A DNA stretch of 41,892 bases from assembly GCA_019749835.1 (NCBI GenBank), contig JAIEPJ010000138.1, positions 1 to 41,892 on the forward strand. Reading direction: 5' to 3'. The notes under the pieces are model-generated. The model ran no database searches. It saw only the letters and a list, made by a program, of their open reading frames with translations, and was not told where the DNA came from. The position numbers and the translations under genes were made by a program. The stretch's first letter is position 1. Each line of letters begins with the position of its first letter. This document shows, piece after piece, positions 1 through 9,433 of this stretch. Source of the stretch: Phreatobacter sp. (lineage in GTDB: Bacteria; Pseudomonadota; Alphaproteobacteria; Rhizobiales; Phreatobacteraceae).

Positions 1-159
1 GACCGCCAGCACGTCATAGGCCTCGGGAGTCCAGATGGGCCACTCCTTGTCGACGGCCTCCATTTTTGCTTCGTCCGAAAGCCGCAGCCAGCCTTGCTTG
101 CGTCGGCATTCACACAGCGCCAGGACGCGCGCGACCCGCTCGACCATGTCGTTTGCCAC
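1..159 (-). CDS. Hypothetical protein, N-terminal part only
   Basis: An open frame on the minus strand runs off the left edge of the window, so only the first 53 residues are visible. It starts with GTG at 159, chosen because GGAGG (complement of 166-170) lies 6 bases upstream; an in-frame ATG at 147 is the alternative but is poorly spaced. The peptide begins MANDMVERVARVLALCECRR and contains two close cysteines and a short Trp-rich stretch (EWPIW). I do not recognise the family and see no signal peptide or membrane segment. It is transcribed away from the nuo operon. Confidence 0.5.
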   Translation of the reverse strand, partial: MANDMVERVARVLALCECRRKQGWLRLSDEAKMEAVDKEWPIWTPEAYDVLAV

Positions 160-775
160 CCGTTTCCTCCAGTCTGCGTTCAGTGCAAAACCGCCGGAGT
201 TTCCATCTAGGGCAGCCTAGACGACCAAAGTTCAGACAATCCACTGCATGCAGCGTGACATGTTGCCGCCAACGTCTGTTGTCGTTCCGAAAATGCAAAT
301 GGTTATTGTGAAAACAGCGTGTCGTGAGAATTTATTGCTGGTTGAACGGGAATGTTGCTATTTCGTCATCCTGATGTTCGAGCGGGGCCCGCGTCTCGGT
401 CCTGATCGGGGGGGCAGGGCGACCGGCACCCGGCGGCCAAAGCATTCGCGGTTGGAGCAAGGGTGGCGTTGCCAGAGCCCCCAGCCATTGTTGTCGACAG
501 CATCGGCTCAAGCTGCCGGCAAGCGCTGCCCGGGGCCGCCCGCGCGGGCGCGCTCGCAGCGCCAGGTTCCGTTCCATTTCGCCGCTGATTCGCGGTCCGC
601 TGGTTATCGCGCCGAAGTGAAGTTGCCTGTCCGCACGATTTTCTAACGTTTCCAGGGAATGCGACTCGTGAAGGTCTGTCCGCTGCTTGCACCGCAACAG
701 GGGAGGGAGTAAGGCACAGGGCAACGCCGGTTTGGGGGCTCGCGTGCTCCTTCCGGCCATGCAGGAGGGCCTTCG
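160..775. other. 616-bp non-coding region upstream of nuoA
   Basis: This gap separates the divergent minus-strand gene ending its 5' side at 159 from nuoA. It must hold the nuo operon promoter and the promoter of the leftward gene, but I could not find a convincing -35/-10 pair on either strand. The stretch 285-365 is distinctly more AT-rich than its surroundings and is the likeliest promoter area. A small inverted repeat, CTAGG-GCAG-CCTAG, lies at 207-220. From about 370 to 770 the sequence is GC-rich with no plausible gene. The region ends with the nuoA Shine-Dalgarno AGGAGG at 763-768, 7 bases from the ATG. Confidence 0.6.
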
Positions 776-1153
776 ATGCAGGCTGCGACATCCGCGCTGC
801 TGAACGACTATCTGCCGCTGGTGATTTTCCTCGCGCTGGCCGGGTTCATCGGGATCGCCCTCCTCGTTGCGCCTTTCGTCGTCGCCTTCTCGCGGCCCGA
901 CGGTGAAAAGCTTTCGGCCTACGAGTGCGGCTTCAACGCCTTCGACGATGCCCGCATGAAATTCGACGTGCGGTTCTATCTCGTCGCCATCCTGTTCATC
1001 ATTTTCGACCTCGAGGTCGCCTTCCTGTTCCCCTGGGCGGTGGCATTCAAGGAGGTCGGTCTGTTCGGCTTCTGGTCCATGATGGCCTTCCTCGGCGTGT
1101 TGACGATCGGCTTCGTCTACGAGTGGAAGAAGGGCGCCCTGGAGTGGGATTGA
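776..1153 (+). CDS. nuoA: NADH-quinone oxidoreductase subunit A
   Basis: NuoA is a small membrane subunit of respiratory Complex I, which passes electrons from NADH to quinone and pumps protons; it lies at the joint between the peripheral and membrane arms. The 125-residue protein has three predicted membrane helices (about 12-35, 65-86 and 95-115). It carries the family's conserved YECGF loop (49-53) and the acidic [11 protein letters not shown] helix start (about 76-86). Length is normal for bacterial NuoA. The ATG at 776 has a strong AGGAGG 7 bases upstream. It is the first gene of the nuo operon, and nuoB follows after 10 bases. Confidence 0.97.
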   Translation: MQAATSALLNDYLPLVIFLALAGFIGIALLVAPFVVAFSRPDGEKLSAYECGFNAFDDARMKFDVRFYLVAILFIIFDLEVAFLFPWAVAFKEVGLFGFWSMMAFLGVLTIGFVYEWKKGALEWD

Positions 1154-1163
1154 GGTTCTGACC

Positions 1164-1745
1164 ATGGCCACCGCAATCGACCGCGGCGCTCCGCTCGTCG
1201 CTCCGGCCCCGAAGGGTCTCGTCGGCGCTGACGGGCGTCCGCTGGGCGCCTCCGACCCGTTCTTCACCGGCGTCAATGCCGAACTGGCCGACAAGGGCTT
1301 CATTGTCACGGCGACCGACGAGCTCATCAACTGGGCGCGGACCGGCTCGCTGATGTGGATGACCTTCGGCCTGGCCTGCTGCGCGGTCGAGATGATGCAG
1401 CTGTCCATGCCCCGCTACGACGTGGAGCGCTTCGGCTTCGCGCCGCGCGCCTCGCCGCGCCAGTCGGACGTGATGATCGTCGCGGGAACCCTGACCAACA
1501 AGATGGCCCCGGCGCTGCGCAAGGTCTACGACCAGATGCCGGAGCCGCGCTACGTCATCTCCATGGGCTCCTGTGCCAATGGCGGCGGCTATTATCACTA
1601 TTCCTATGCGGTGGTGCGCGGCTGCGACCGGATCGTTCCGGTCGACATCTACGTGCCGGGCTGCCCGCCGACAGCCGAGGCGCTGCTCTACGGAGTGCTG
1701 CTGCTGCAGAAGAAGATCCGCCGCACCGGCACGATCGAGCGGTGA
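1164..1745 (+). CDS. nuoB: NADH-quinone oxidoreductase subunit B
   Basis: NuoB holds the terminal iron-sulfur cluster N2, which donates electrons to quinone in Complex I. The 193-residue protein contains the unusual tandem cysteines of the N2 site (LACCAVEM, C72 and C73), followed by C137 (GSCANGG) and C167 (VPGCPPT), so all four ligands are present. The first 40 residues form a variable, probably flexible N-terminal segment that is common in alphaproteobacteria. The ATG at 1164 lies 10 bases after the nuoA stop. nuoC follows 9 bases downstream, consistent with one transcript. Confidence 0.98.
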   Translation: MATAIDRGAPLVAPAPKGLVGADGRPLGASDPFFTGVNAELADKGFIVTATDELINWARTGSLMWMTFGLACCAVEMMQLSMPRYDVERFGFAPRASPRQSDVMIVAGTLTNKMAPALRKVYDQMPEPRYVISMGSCANGGGYYHYSYAVVRGCDRIVPVDIYVPGCPPTAEALLYGVLLLQKKIRRTGTIER

Positions 1746-1754
1746 GGGGACACG

Positions 1755-2354
1755 ATGTCGCTTGAAGAAATCGGCGAGACCATCAAGGCGGCGCTGCCCG
1801 GCGCCGTGACGGGTGCGAGCGTCGCCTATGGCGAACTGACGCTGCAGGCGGAGGCTGGCGAGATCATCCGGATCCTGACCCATCTGCGCGACGATCCCGG
1901 TTGCCTGTTCCGCAACATCATCGATATCTGCGGGGTCGACTATCCCGGGCGCGCCAAGCGCTTCGACGTGGTCTACCACCTCATGGCGCCGAAGTTTAAC
2001 CGTCGCATCCGGATCAAGATCCAGACCGACGAGACGACGCCGATCGCTTCGGCGACGGATGTGTTTCCCGGCGCCCTGTGGTTCGAGCGCGAGACCTACG
2101 ATCTCTTCGGTGTGCTGTTCACAGGCCATCCGGACCTGCGCCGTCTGCTGACCGACTATGGTTTCGATGGCCACCCGCTGCGCAAGGATTTCCCGACATC
2201 GGGCTTCGTCGAGGTGCGCTACGACGACGAGGTCAAGCGCGTCGTCTACGAGCCGGTCCGCCTGCCGCAGGAATTCCGGCAGTTCGATTTCCTCAGCCCC
2301 TGGGAAGGCACGGATTACGTGCTGCCCGGGGATGAAAAAGCCAAGGCGAACTGA
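1755..2354 (+). CDS. nuoC: NADH-quinone oxidoreductase subunit C
   Basis: NuoC is the 30-kDa-type subunit of the Complex I peripheral arm, packed against NuoD near the quinone site; it binds no cofactor. The 199-residue protein has the family signature in the stretch [18 protein letters not shown] followed by [20 protein letters not shown] (about residues 110-148). NuoC and NuoD are separate genes here, unlike the fused nuoCD of enterobacteria, which fits an alphaproteobacterium and the mitochondrial arrangement. The start at 1755 lies 9 bases after nuoB, and nuoD begins 2 bases after its stop, so translation is probably coupled. Confidence 0.97.
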   Translation: MSLEEIGETIKAALPGAVTGASVAYGELTLQAEAGEIIRILTHLRDDPGCLFRNIIDICGVDYPGRAKRFDVVYHLMAPKFNRRIRIKIQTDETTPIASATDVFPGALWFERETYDLFGVLFTGHPDLRRLLTDYGFDGHPLRKDFPTSGFVEVRYDDEVKRVVYEPVRLPQEFRQFDFLSPWEGTDYVLPGDEKAKAN

Positions 2355-2356
2355 CC

Positions 2357-3541
2357 ATGGCCGAAGCCGAGATCCGCAATTTCACCTTCAACTGGGGCCC
2401 GCAGCATCCGGCGGCCCACGGCGTGCTGCGTCTCGTCATGGAGCTCGACGGCGAGGTGGTCGAGCGTTGTGACCCGCATATCGGGCTTCTGCATCGCGGC
2501 ACCGAGAAGCTGATCGAGACCAAGACCTATCTCCAGGCGATCCCCTATTTCGACCGGCTCGACTATGTCGCGCCGATGAACCAGGAACATGCCTTCTGCC
2601 TGGCGGCCGAGCGCATGCTCGGCATCACCGTGCCGAAGCGCGGCCAGCTGATCCGCGTCCTCTACTGCGAGATCGGCCGCATTCTCTCGCATCTTCTCAA
2701 CGTGACGACCCAGGCCCTGGACGTCGGCGCACTGACCCCGCCGCTATGGGGCTTCGAGGAGCGCGAGAAGCTGATGATCTTCTACGAGCGCGCCTCTGGT
2801 TCGCGCATGCACGCGGCCTATTTCCGCGTCGGCGGCGTCCACCAGGACCTGCCTCCGGCGCTCATCGATGACATCGAGGCCTGGTGCGACCCCTTCCTCA
2901 AGGTGGTCGACGATCTCGACGCGCTGCTCACCCCGAACCGCATCTTCAAGCAGCGCAACGTCGATATCGGCGTCGTCTCGCTGGACGAGTGCTGGGCCTG
3001 GGGCTTCTCGGGCGTGATGGTGCGCGGTTCCGGCGCGCCGTGGGACCTGCGCAAGTCGCAGCCCTACGAGTGCTACGCCGAACTCGATTTCGACATTCCG
3101 ATCGGCAAGAACGGCGACTGCTACGACCGCTATCTCATCCGCATGGAGGAGATGCGCCAGTCGGTGAAGATCATGCGCCAGTGCTGCAAGCTGCTGCGCG
3201 AGACGCCCGGTCCGGTCTCGACCAAGGACAACAAGGTGGTGCCGCCGAAGCGTGGCGAGATGAAGCGCTCGATGGAGGCGCTGATCCACCACTTCAAGCT
3301 CTATACCGAAGGCTTCCACGTGCCGGCCGGCGAGGTCTATGCCGCGGTCGAGGCGCCGAAGGGCGAGTTCGGCGTCTATCTGGTCGCCGACGGTACCAAC
3401 AAGCCCTATCGCTGCAAGATCCGGGCGCCGGGCTTCGCCCATCTGCAGGCCATGGATTTCCTGTGCAAGGGCCATCTTCTGGCGGACGTCTCCGCCATTC
3501 TCGGCTCCATCGACATCGTGTTCGGAGAGGTTGACCGGTGA
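2357..3541 (+). CDS. nuoD: NADH-quinone oxidoreductase subunit D
   Basis: NuoD is the 49-kDa-type subunit that forms most of the quinone-binding pocket of Complex I together with NuoB. The 394-residue protein has the normal family length. GPQHPAAHG (residues 14-22) supplies the quinone-head-group histidine, probably H21, and Tyr70 in YFDRLDY matches the second ligand known from other species. HRGTEKLIE (47-54) and the C-terminal [14 protein letters not shown] stretch are also typical of the family, which descends from hydrogenase large subunits but lacks the nickel cysteines. The ATG is 2 bases after the nuoC stop; the stop overlaps the nuoE GTG start by 4 bases. Confidence 0.98.
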   Translation: MAEAEIRNFTFNWGPQHPAAHGVLRLVMELDGEVVERCDPHIGLLHRGTEKLIETKTYLQAIPYFDRLDYVAPMNQEHAFCLAAERMLGITVPKRGQLIRVLYCEIGRILSHLLNVTTQALDVGALTPPLWGFEEREKLMIFYERASGSRMHAAYFRVGGVHQDLPPALIDDIEAWCDPFLKVVDDLDALLTPNRIFKQRNVDIGVVSLDECWAWGFSGVMVRGSGAPWDLRKSQPYECYAELDFDIPIGKNGDCYDRYLIRMEEMRQSVKIMRQCCKLLRETPGPVSTKDNKVVPPKRGEMKRSMEALIHHFKLYTEGFHVPAGEVYAAVEAPKGEFGVYLVADGTNKPYRCKIRAPGFAHLQAMDFLCKGHLLADVSAILGSIDIVFGEVDR

Positions 3542-4572
3542 GCGTTCGCAGACTGGCGCCAGACGAGGTCCAGCCGGCCTCCTTCGCCTTCACGCCCGAC
3601 AATCTCGCCTGGGCGCGGAAGACGATCGGCCAATATCCGCCGGAGCGGAAGGCCTCCGCCGTGATCCCGCTCTTGTGGCGGGCGCAGGAGCAGCATGCCT
3701 ACTGGCTGCCCAAGGCGGCCATCGAATATATCGCCGACATGCTCGACATGCCCTATATCCGGGTCTTCGAGGTGGCGACCTTCTACACGATGTTCCAGCT
3801 GCAACCGGTTGGAACGAAAGCCCATATCCAGGTTTGCGGGACAACGCCCTGCATGCTGCGCGGCGCCGAGGCGCTGATCAAGATCTGCAAGAGCCGGATC
3901 CATCACGAGCCCTTCCACCTGTCCGACGACGGCGATTTCTCGTGGGAAGAGGTCGAATGCGCCGGCGCCTGCGTCAACGCGCCGATGATCCAGGTCTTCT
4001 CCGATACCTATGAGGATCTGACGCCGGAGAGCTTCGAGGCGGTGCTCGACGCCTTCGCCCGCGGCGAGACGCCGATGCCGGGTCCGCAGAACGGCCGTCG
4101 CGGCGCCGAGCCCGAGGGCGGGGCGTTGACACTGTTGGACCTGTCCTTTGACGCCGCTCCACCCGGCGGTGCCATGGTCGCCGAGAAGAAGGTGGCGGAG
4201 GCCGGTCCGTCCGCGGCGGCCCTGGCCCTGGCGGCGCAGGAAGAGGCCGACATCAAGGCAAAGCTCGCAACGCTTGCCGCCGACGCGACGCCGGAGCAGA
4301 AGGCCGATGCGGTCGGTCGCCGCCCGCAGGGTCTGCCGGTCGCCCGGGAGGCGAAGGCCGACAAGCTCCAGCGGGTGAAGGGTATCGGTCCGGTCAACGA
4401 GGGCAAGCTGCACGCTCTCGGCATTTTCCATTTCGACCAGATCGCCGCCTGGACCCGCGAGGAGATCCGCTGGGTCGGCACTTACCTGTCGTTCCCGGGC
4501 CGCATCGACCGCGAGGAGTGGACGGTGCAGGCCAAGGCGCTGGCGGCGGGTGCGCCGTCCGTGAAGGAGTGA
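3538..4572 (+). CDS. nuoE: NADH-quinone oxidoreductase subunit E with C-terminal extension
   Basis: NuoE carries the [2Fe-2S] cluster N1a beside NuoF in the NADH-oxidising module. The first 170 residues are the complete thioredoxin-like subunit, with ligands C100 and C105 (QVCGTTPCM) and C141 and C145 (VECAGACVN). The protein then continues to 344 residues, about twice the usual core length. A low-complexity Ala/Pro/Glu linker (about 177-272) leads to a helix-hairpin-helix-like domain (about 275-335: [18 protein letters not shown]) of the kind often annotated as a predicted nuclease-like HHH domain. Such tails are known on rhizobial NuoE proteins; their role is unclear. The GTG start at 3538 overlaps the nuoD stop (GTGA), so the two are coupled. 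Confidence 0.96.
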   Translation: MSVRRLAPDEVQPASFAFTPDNLAWARKTIGQYPPERKASAVIPLLWRAQEQHAYWLPKAAIEYIADMLDMPYIRVFEVATFYTMFQLQPVGTKAHIQVCGTTPCMLRGAEALIKICKSRIHHEPFHLSDDGDFSWEEVECAGACVNAPMIQVFSDTYEDLTPESFEAVLDAFARGETPMPGPQNGRRGAEPEGGALTLLDLSFDAAPPGGAMVAEKKVAEAGPSAAALALAAQEEADIKAKLATLAADATPEQKADAVGRRPQGLPVAREAKADKLQRVKGIGPVNEGKLHALGIFHFDQIAAWTREEIRWVGTYLSFPGRIDREEWTVQAKALAAGAPSVKE

Positions 4573-4576
4573 GAGC

Positions 4577-5878
4577 ATGCTCGCCGACAAGGACCGCATC
4601 TTCACCAATATCTACGGGTTCCAGGACAAGAGCCTGAAAGGCGCGATGGCGCGCGGGCATTGGGATGGCACCAAGGGTTTCATCGCCCAGGGTCGCGACT
4701 GGATCATCCAGCAGATCAAGGATTCGGGCCTGCGCGGCCGCGGCGGCGCCGGCTTTCCGACGGGGCTCAAATGGTCGTTCATGCCGAAGCAGTCGGATGG
4801 CCGGCCGCACTACCTCGTCGTCAATGCCGACGAGTCGGAGCCGGGCACCTGCAAGGACCGCGAGATCCTGCGCAACGACCCGCATACGCTGATCGAGGGC
4901 TGCCTGATCGCAGCCTGCGCCATGGGCGCGCATGTCGGTTACATCTATGTCCGCGGCGAGTTCATCCGCGAGCGCGAGGCGCTGCAGCGCGCCATCGATG
5001 AGTGCTACGACGCGGGCCTGCTCGGCAAGGGCAACAAGAACGGCTGGGATTTCGATCTCTACGTCCATCACGGCGCCGGCGCCTATATCTGCGGCGAGGA
5101 GACGGCGCTGCTGGAGAGCCTCGAGGGCAAGAAGGGCCAGCCGCGGCTGAAGCCCCCGTTCCCGGCCAATATGGGCCTCTATGGCTGCCCGACGACGGTG
5201 AACAATGTCGAATCGATCGCGGTGACGCCGACCATCCTGCGGCGCGGCGCGAGCTGGTTTTCCTCGTTCGGCGCGCCGAACAATCTCGGCACCAAGCTGT
5301 TCTGTGTCTCCGGCCACGTGAACAAGCCGGCGACCTTCGAGGAGGCGATGTCGATCCCCTTCTCCGAACTCGTCGAGAAACATTGCGGCGGTATCCGCGG
5401 TGGCAAGGACAATCTCCTCGCCGTCATTCCCGGTGGTTCGTCGGTGCCGCTGGTGCCCGCCGAGCAGATCTGGGACGCGGCGATGGACTTCGATTCGCTG
5501 CGGGCGCTGAAATCGGGCCTCGGCACGGCGGCGGTCATCGTCCTCGACAAGTCGACGGACGTGGTCAAGGCCATCACCCGCATCTCCTATTTCTACAAGC
5601 ACGAGAGCTGCGGCCAGTGCACGCCGTGCCGTGAGGGCACGGGGTGGATGTGGCGTGTTCTCACCCGCATGTCGGAAGGCCGCGCCCAGAAGAAGGAGAT
5701 CGACATGCTCCTCGAAGTGGCGGGGCAGGTCGAAGGCCACACGATCTGTGCGCTCGGCGACGCCGCGGCCTGGCCGGTCCAGGGCCTGATCCGGCACTTC
5801 CGTCACGAAATCGAGAAGAAGATCGACGCCTATTCGGCCAACCCGCATGGTGAACCCGTGCGAATCGCTGCGGAGTGA
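4577..5878 (+). CDS. nuoF: NADH-quinone oxidoreductase subunit F (NADH- and FMN-binding)
   Basis: NuoF oxidises NADH with its FMN and passes electrons through the [4Fe-4S] cluster N3. The 433-residue protein has the glycine-rich NADH/FMN motif [10 protein letters not shown] (54-63), the second glycine-rich stretch [19 protein letters not shown] (about 166-184), and the N3 ligands in [11 protein letters not shown] (about C345, C348, C351) plus a distal cysteine near 391 ([12 protein letters not shown]). Length is typical. It starts 4 bases after nuoE. The stop overlaps or abuts the start of a lipoprotein gene rather than nuoG, which is an interruption of the usual E-F-G order. Confidence 0.98.
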   Translation: MLADKDRIFTNIYGFQDKSLKGAMARGHWDGTKGFIAQGRDWIIQQIKDSGLRGRGGAGFPTGLKWSFMPKQSDGRPHYLVVNADESEPGTCKDREILRNDPHTLIEGCLIAACAMGAHVGYIYVRGEFIREREALQRAIDECYDAGLLGKGNKNGWDFDLYVHHGAGAYICGEETALLESLEGKKGQPRLKPPFPANMGLYGCPTTVNNVESIAVTPTILRRGASWFSSFGAPNNLGTKLFCVSGHVNKPATFEEAMSIPFSELVEKHCGGIRGGKDNLLAVIPGGSSVPLVPAEQIWDAAMDFDSLRALKSGLGTAAVIVLDKSTDVVKAITRISYFYKHESCGQCTPCREGTGWMWRVLTRMSEGRAQKKEIDMLLEVAGQVEGHTICALGDAAAWPVQGLIRHFRHEIEKKIDAYSANPHGEPVRIAAE

Positions 5879-5883
5879 CGCGC

Positions 5884-6342
5884 ATGACCCGGCACGGCCT
5901 TCTCCTGATCGGTATCCTCGCACTCGGCGGTTGCGTCACCGCGGCTCCGCCGCCGCCGCGTCCGACCGGGGAGGCGGCGCTCCGCGTCACCATCAATGCC
6001 TCGCCGGATTTCGTCCGTCAGACCCTGCTGATGCGCGCTGCGTCCCGGGGGGCCGTGGCGCGCACCCCCAATGCCCGCACCGTCGTGCTGGAGCGGCCGA
6101 TCACCGAGACGACCCCGGCGCTGGCGGCCGTCTGCGGTCCGCACAAGCCGGGCCGCAGGGTCAGCGTCGTCATCACCACCGAAGGGTCGGCCAGCCGCAC
6201 CGCCCTGACCGAACGGCGCTTCCTCATCGACGGCGACGGCACGCGCTGCGCCGTGCTGCTGACGCCGGACGATGTCGCAGCCGGCAACCGGTCGCTCGCC
6301 GAGCTCAAGGCCCAGGTCGAGACGCAGATGGCGGGACGATGA
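5884..6342 (+). CDS. Putative lipoprotein inserted between nuoF and nuoG
   Basis: This 152-residue protein starts MTRHGLLLIGILALGGC, a classic lipoprotein signal with lipobox LGGC and lipidation at C17, so it is probably anchored to a membrane on the periplasmic side. The mature part is proline-rich at first (PPPPRP) and then looks like a small globular domain with no motif I recognise. The ATG at 5884 is preferred because GGAG at 5872-5875 lies 8 bases upstream; a GTG at 5875 that overlaps the nuoF stop is the alternative. Its stop overlaps the next ORF by ATGA. Position inside the nuo operon suggests co-expression with Complex I; a direct function in the complex is only inference. Confidence 0.8.
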   Translation: MTRHGLLLIGILALGGCVTAAPPPPRPTGEAALRVTINASPDFVRQTLLMRAASRGAVARTPNARTVVLERPITETTPALAAVCGPHKPGRRVSVVITTEGSASRTALTERRFLIDGDGTRCAVLLTPDDVAAGNRSLAELKAQVETQMAGR

Positions 6343-6521
6343 CGATCATGGTCGCACCCAGCCCCCGCACCGGCGCTTGGGTCTCCGCTTCCGGCGGAGC
6401 GTGGGCCAATGTGCGGAGCGGCGTCGGCGCGGCCTTCCTCTTCCACAACGCGCCGGATTCCGGACTGTCCCGGCGGCGGATGCAGTGCATCACCGCAACC
6501 GCGACGGAGGGCCGGCCATGA
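6339..6521 (+). CDS. Small ORF, 60 residues, coupled on both sides
   Basis: This short frame begins with ATG overlapping the lipoprotein stop (ATGA at 6339-6342) and ends with TGA overlapping the next gene's ATG (ATGA at 6518-6521). The coupling on both sides is the main reason to list it. The peptide begins MTIMVAPSPRTGAWVSASGG, has a weakly hydrophobic middle, and ends in a basic stretch (SRRRMQC). I recognise no family, and no clear Shine-Dalgarno precedes it. It could be a real small gene translated by re-initiation or simply a coupling frame that keeps ribosomes moving between its neighbours. Confidence 0.4.
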   Translation: MTIMVAPSPRTGAWVSASGGAWANVRSGVGAAFLFHNAPDSGLSRRRMQCITATATEGRP

Positions 6522-7228
6522 CCGCAGCCAACAAGACCGTGAGTGCATCGTCGACGGGCAGCAACGCCTCGCTGGACGCGCTGGCGGGCCCGGCCATGGC
6601 AGCGATGATGCTGCCGAGCACCCTGATGCTGGGCGGCATCGTCACAATGTGCGGCTTCGGCTTCGCCTTTGCCCGGGCTTTCGGCATGTCCACCCGCGAT
6701 GCCGTGGTTCCGGCACCAGCACCGGCCGCCGCTGCGCCGCGGCTCGTCGTTTCCAATCCGCCGCCCGCCGCCGTTGCGGTTGCATCGGTTGAAGCGGCAA
6801 AGCCGGCGCCGGCCAAGCCCTCCGCCGCGCCGCCGAAGCCGACGCGCCCCGGCGGCACGCCGCCCAAGCCCAAGGCGGCGATAAAGGCGGTGTCGCCCAA
6901 GGATGCGACCGCCGCTCCGAAGATCGCAGCCGTGAAGGCGGCGGTGGCTGAGGTTCCTGCCATGGTGCCGGTCGCGGCTGCCAAGCCGGTGCCGGCCAAG
7001 CCGACGGGGATACCGCCGAAGCCGTCACGGCCCGGTGGCTCGCCGCCGAAGCCGAAAATGGCAACGCCTTCAATGCCAGCCCCTGCGGCTCCCGCCGCTC
7101 CGGCCAAAAAACTTATCCCCACAGCGCCGAAACCGCTGACAATAGCGACCACATCGACGGCCAAGGGCATTTCCCTGCCCAAACTGTCGATCCAGAAGAA
7201 TCCGGGCTCCGAGCCCGGCAAGGACTGA
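6518..7228 (+). CDS. Proline/alanine/lysine-rich membrane protein inserted in the nuo operon
   Basis: The 236-residue protein has a polar N-terminus, one clear membrane helix (about 28-56) and then about 180 residues dominated by Ala, Pro and Lys. That tail holds two copies of a 26-residue unit, at 94-119 and 155-180, which agree at 20 of 26 positions; the core reads PPKPxRPGGxPPKPK. The layout is like that of TonB-type or other envelope-spanning proteins with rigid Pro-Lys linkers, but no C-terminal domain of those families is visible, so I assign no function. GGAGGG at 6506-6511 gives a strong ribosome site 6 bases before the ATG. It lies between nuoF and nuoG in the nuo transcript. Confidence 0.75.
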   Translation: MTAANKTVSASSTGSNASLDALAGPAMAAMMLPSTLMLGGIVTMCGFGFAFARAFGMSTRDAVVPAPAPAAAAPRLVVSNPPPAAVAVASVEAAKPAPAKPSAAPPKPTRPGGTPPKPKAAIKAVSPKDATAAPKIAAVKAAVAEVPAMVPVAAAKPVPAKPTGIPPKPSRPGGSPPKPKMATPSMPAPAAPAAPAKKLIPTAPKPLTIATTSTAKGISLPKLSIQKNPGSEPGKD

Positions 7229-7270
7229 AACCTTCCGCCGGCCCGGCAAGGGCAGGGGGATTTGAGATGA

Positions 7271-7290
7271 GGGGCGGCGCGAGCCGCCTC
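7271..7290 (+). other. GC-rich hairpin with GCGA tetraloop upstream of nuoG
   Basis: In the 120-base gap before nuoG, GGCGGC (7273-7278) and GCCGCC (7283-7288) form a perfect stem closed by GCGA, a GNRA-type tetraloop. Two more pairs, one of them G-U, extend the stem outward. No T-tract follows, so it is not a typical intrinsic terminator; an RNA-processing or stability element inside the operon is possible. This is read from sequence only. Confidence 0.35.
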
Positions 7291-7348
7291 ACGAGGATGC
7301 CGGGGCCGCCGTCGGGCGGTCACGGCCAGGACCGGATGGAATGAGCCG

Positions 7349-9424
7349 ATGGCGAAGGTGATCGTCGACGGGCAGGAGATCGAGGTGCCGGGCGAGTACA
7401 CGCTGATGCAGGCGTGTGAGGCCGCGGGCGCCGAGATTCCGCGCTTCTGCTACCATGAGCGGCTGTCGATCGCCGGCAACTGCCGGATGTGCCTTGTCGA
7501 GGTGAAGGGCTCGCCGAAGCCGATCGCCTCCTGCGCCCAGAACGTGCGCGATCTGCGTCCGGGCCCCAACGGCGAGCCGCCGGTTATCAACACGCGAACG
7601 CCGCTGGTGAAGAAGGCCCGCGAGGGGGTGATGGAGTTCCTGCTCATCAACCACCCGCTGGACTGCCCGATCTGCGACCAGGGCGGCGAGTGCGACCTGC
7701 AGGACCAGGCCATGGCCTATGGCGTCGACAAGTCGCGCTACAGCGAGAACAAGCGCGCCGTCGAGGACAAGTATATCGGCCCGCTGGTGAAGACGGTGAT
7801 GACGCGCTGCATCCACTGCACGCGCTGCGTCCGCTTCACCACGGAGGTGGCCGGCATTTCCGAACTCGGCCTGATCGGCCGCGGCGAGGATGCCGAGATC
7901 ACCACCTATCTGGAACAGGCGATGACGTCCGAGCTGCAGGGCAATGTCGTCGATCTGTGCCCGGTCGGCGCGCTGACCTCCAAGCCCTTCGCTTTCAATG
8001 CCCGCCCCTGGGAGCTCCTGAAGACCGAATCGACCGACATGATGGACGCGGTCGGTTCGGCGATCCGCGTCGATGCCCGCGGCCGCGAGGTGATGCGCGT
8101 GCTGCCGCGCCTCAACGAGGCGGTGAACGAGGAGTGGATCTCCGACAAGACCCGCCACGTTGCCGATGGCCTGCGCACCCAGCGCCTCGACCAGCCCTAT
8201 CTGCGCGAGAATGGCCGTCTGCGGCCCGCCACCTGGCCGGAGGCCTTCGCCGCCATTGCCGCCAGGGTCAAGGCGACGGCGCCGGCGAAGATCGGCGCTC
8301 TCGCCGGCGATCTCGCCACGCTGGAGGAAATGTATGCGCTGAAGGGCCTCGTCACCGCGCTGGGCTCGGCCAATATCGACGGCCGCCAGGACGGCGCGAA
8401 GCTCGACCCGGCCCTCGGCCGCGCGTCCTATCTGTTCAATCCCGGCATCGCCGCGATCGAGGAGGCGGATGCCATCCTGCTGGTCGGCACCAATCCGCGG
8501 CGCGAGGCCCCGATCGTCAATGCCCGGATCCGCAAGCGCTGGCGCATGGGCGGGGTCAAGATCGCCGTCATCGGTGAGGTGGTCGACCTCACCTATACCC
8601 ATGACTATCTCGGCGCCGGGCCTGACACGCTGGCCGATGTCGTGGCCGGCAAGCATTCCTTCGCCGAGGTGCTGAAGGGCGCCAAGAAGCCGCTGGTCAT
8701 CGTCGGGCAGGGGGCGCTCGCCCGCGCCGACGGCGCAGCGGTGCTGTCGCTGGCCGCCCATGCGGCCACTGCCTTCGGCGCGGTGGCCGAGGACTGGAAC
8801 GGCTTCGCAGTGCTGCATACCGCGGCCTCCCGCGTCGGCGCGCTCGACCTCGGCCTGGTGCCGGGTGCGGGCGGTCTCGACGCCGCGGCCATGGCCGCCG
8901 GCGGTGTCGACCTGCTGTTCAATCTCGGCGCGGACGAGATCGCCATCGGTGACGGTCCCTTCGTCATCTATGTCGGCACCCATGGCGACCGCGGCGCGCA
9001 CCGTGCCGACGTGATCCTGCCGGGCGCGACCTATACGGAAAAATCCGGCCTCACCGCCAATACGGAAGGCCGTATCCAGGTGGTCAACCGCGCCGGCTTC
9101 CCGCCGGGCGAGGCCAAGGAGGACTGGGCCATCCTGCGCGCGCTGTCCGACGTGCTGGGCGTGAAGCTGCCCTTCGATTCGCTGGCGCAACTGCGCGCGG
9201 CCATGGCGAAGGATCACCCGCATACGCTGCGCATCGGCGCGCTGGCGCCCGTGGATGGCGCCGCCATCGGTGCCCTGGCCTCCCGCGGCGGCAAGGTGGA
9301 GACGGCACCCTTCACCGCCGCCATCGAGGATTTCTACATGACCAATCCGATCGCGCGGGCCTCCGCGACGCTCGCCGAATGTTCGGCGATCGCCAAAGGC
9401 ACGCACCGGCAGGCGGCGGAGTAA
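7349..9424 (+). CDS. nuoG: NADH-quinone oxidoreductase subunit G
   Basis: NuoG is the largest peripheral-arm subunit and carries several iron-sulfur clusters between NuoF and NuoI. The 691-residue protein has the [2Fe-2S] N1b ligands C34, C45, C48 and C62, the His-ligated N5 site in [18 protein letters not shown] (H102, C106, C109, C115), and the N4 ligands C154, C157, C160 and C204. The additional N7 cysteine cluster found in E. coli and Thermus NuoG is absent: the segment after PWELL has no CxxC pattern, as in the mitochondrial-type subunit. The rest is the molybdopterin-oxidoreductase-like fold without its cofactor. The ATG at 7349 follows a 120-base gap; nuoH follows after 9 bases. Confidence 0.98.
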   Translation: MAKVIVDGQEIEVPGEYTLMQACEAAGAEIPRFCYHERLSIAGNCRMCLVEVKGSPKPIASCAQNVRDLRPGPNGEPPVINTRTPLVKKAREGVMEFLLINHPLDCPICDQGGECDLQDQAMAYGVDKSRYSENKRAVEDKYIGPLVKTVMTRCIHCTRCVRFTTEVAGISELGLIGRGEDAEITTYLEQAMTSELQGNVVDLCPVGALTSKPFAFNARPWELLKTESTDMMDAVGSAIRVDARGREVMRVLPRLNEAVNEEWISDKTRHVADGLRTQRLDQPYLRENGRLRPATWPEAFAAIAARVKATAPAKIGALAGDLATLEEMYALKGLVTALGSANIDGRQDGAKLDPALGRASYLFNPGIAAIEEADAILLVGTNPRREAPIVNARIRKRWRMGGVKIAVIGEVVDLTYTHDYLGAGPDTLADVVAGKHSFAEVLKGAKKPLVIVGQGALARADGAAVLSLAAHAATAFGAVAEDWNGFAVLHTAASRVGALDLGLVPGAGGLDAAAMAAGGVDLLFNLGADEIAIGDGPFVIYVGTHGDRGAHRADVILPGATYTEKSGLTANTEGRIQVVNRAGFPPGEAKEDWAILRALSDVLGVKLPFDSLAQLRAAMAKDHPHTLRIGALAPVDGAAIGALASRGGKVETAPFTAAIEDFYMTNPIARASATLAECSAIAKGTHRQAAE

Positions 9425-9433
9425 GGCAGAACC

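Noticed and set aside
623-646. TTGCCT ... TTCTAA as the nuoA promoter
   Set aside because: The boxes are only 12 bases apart, too close for a sigma-70 promoter.
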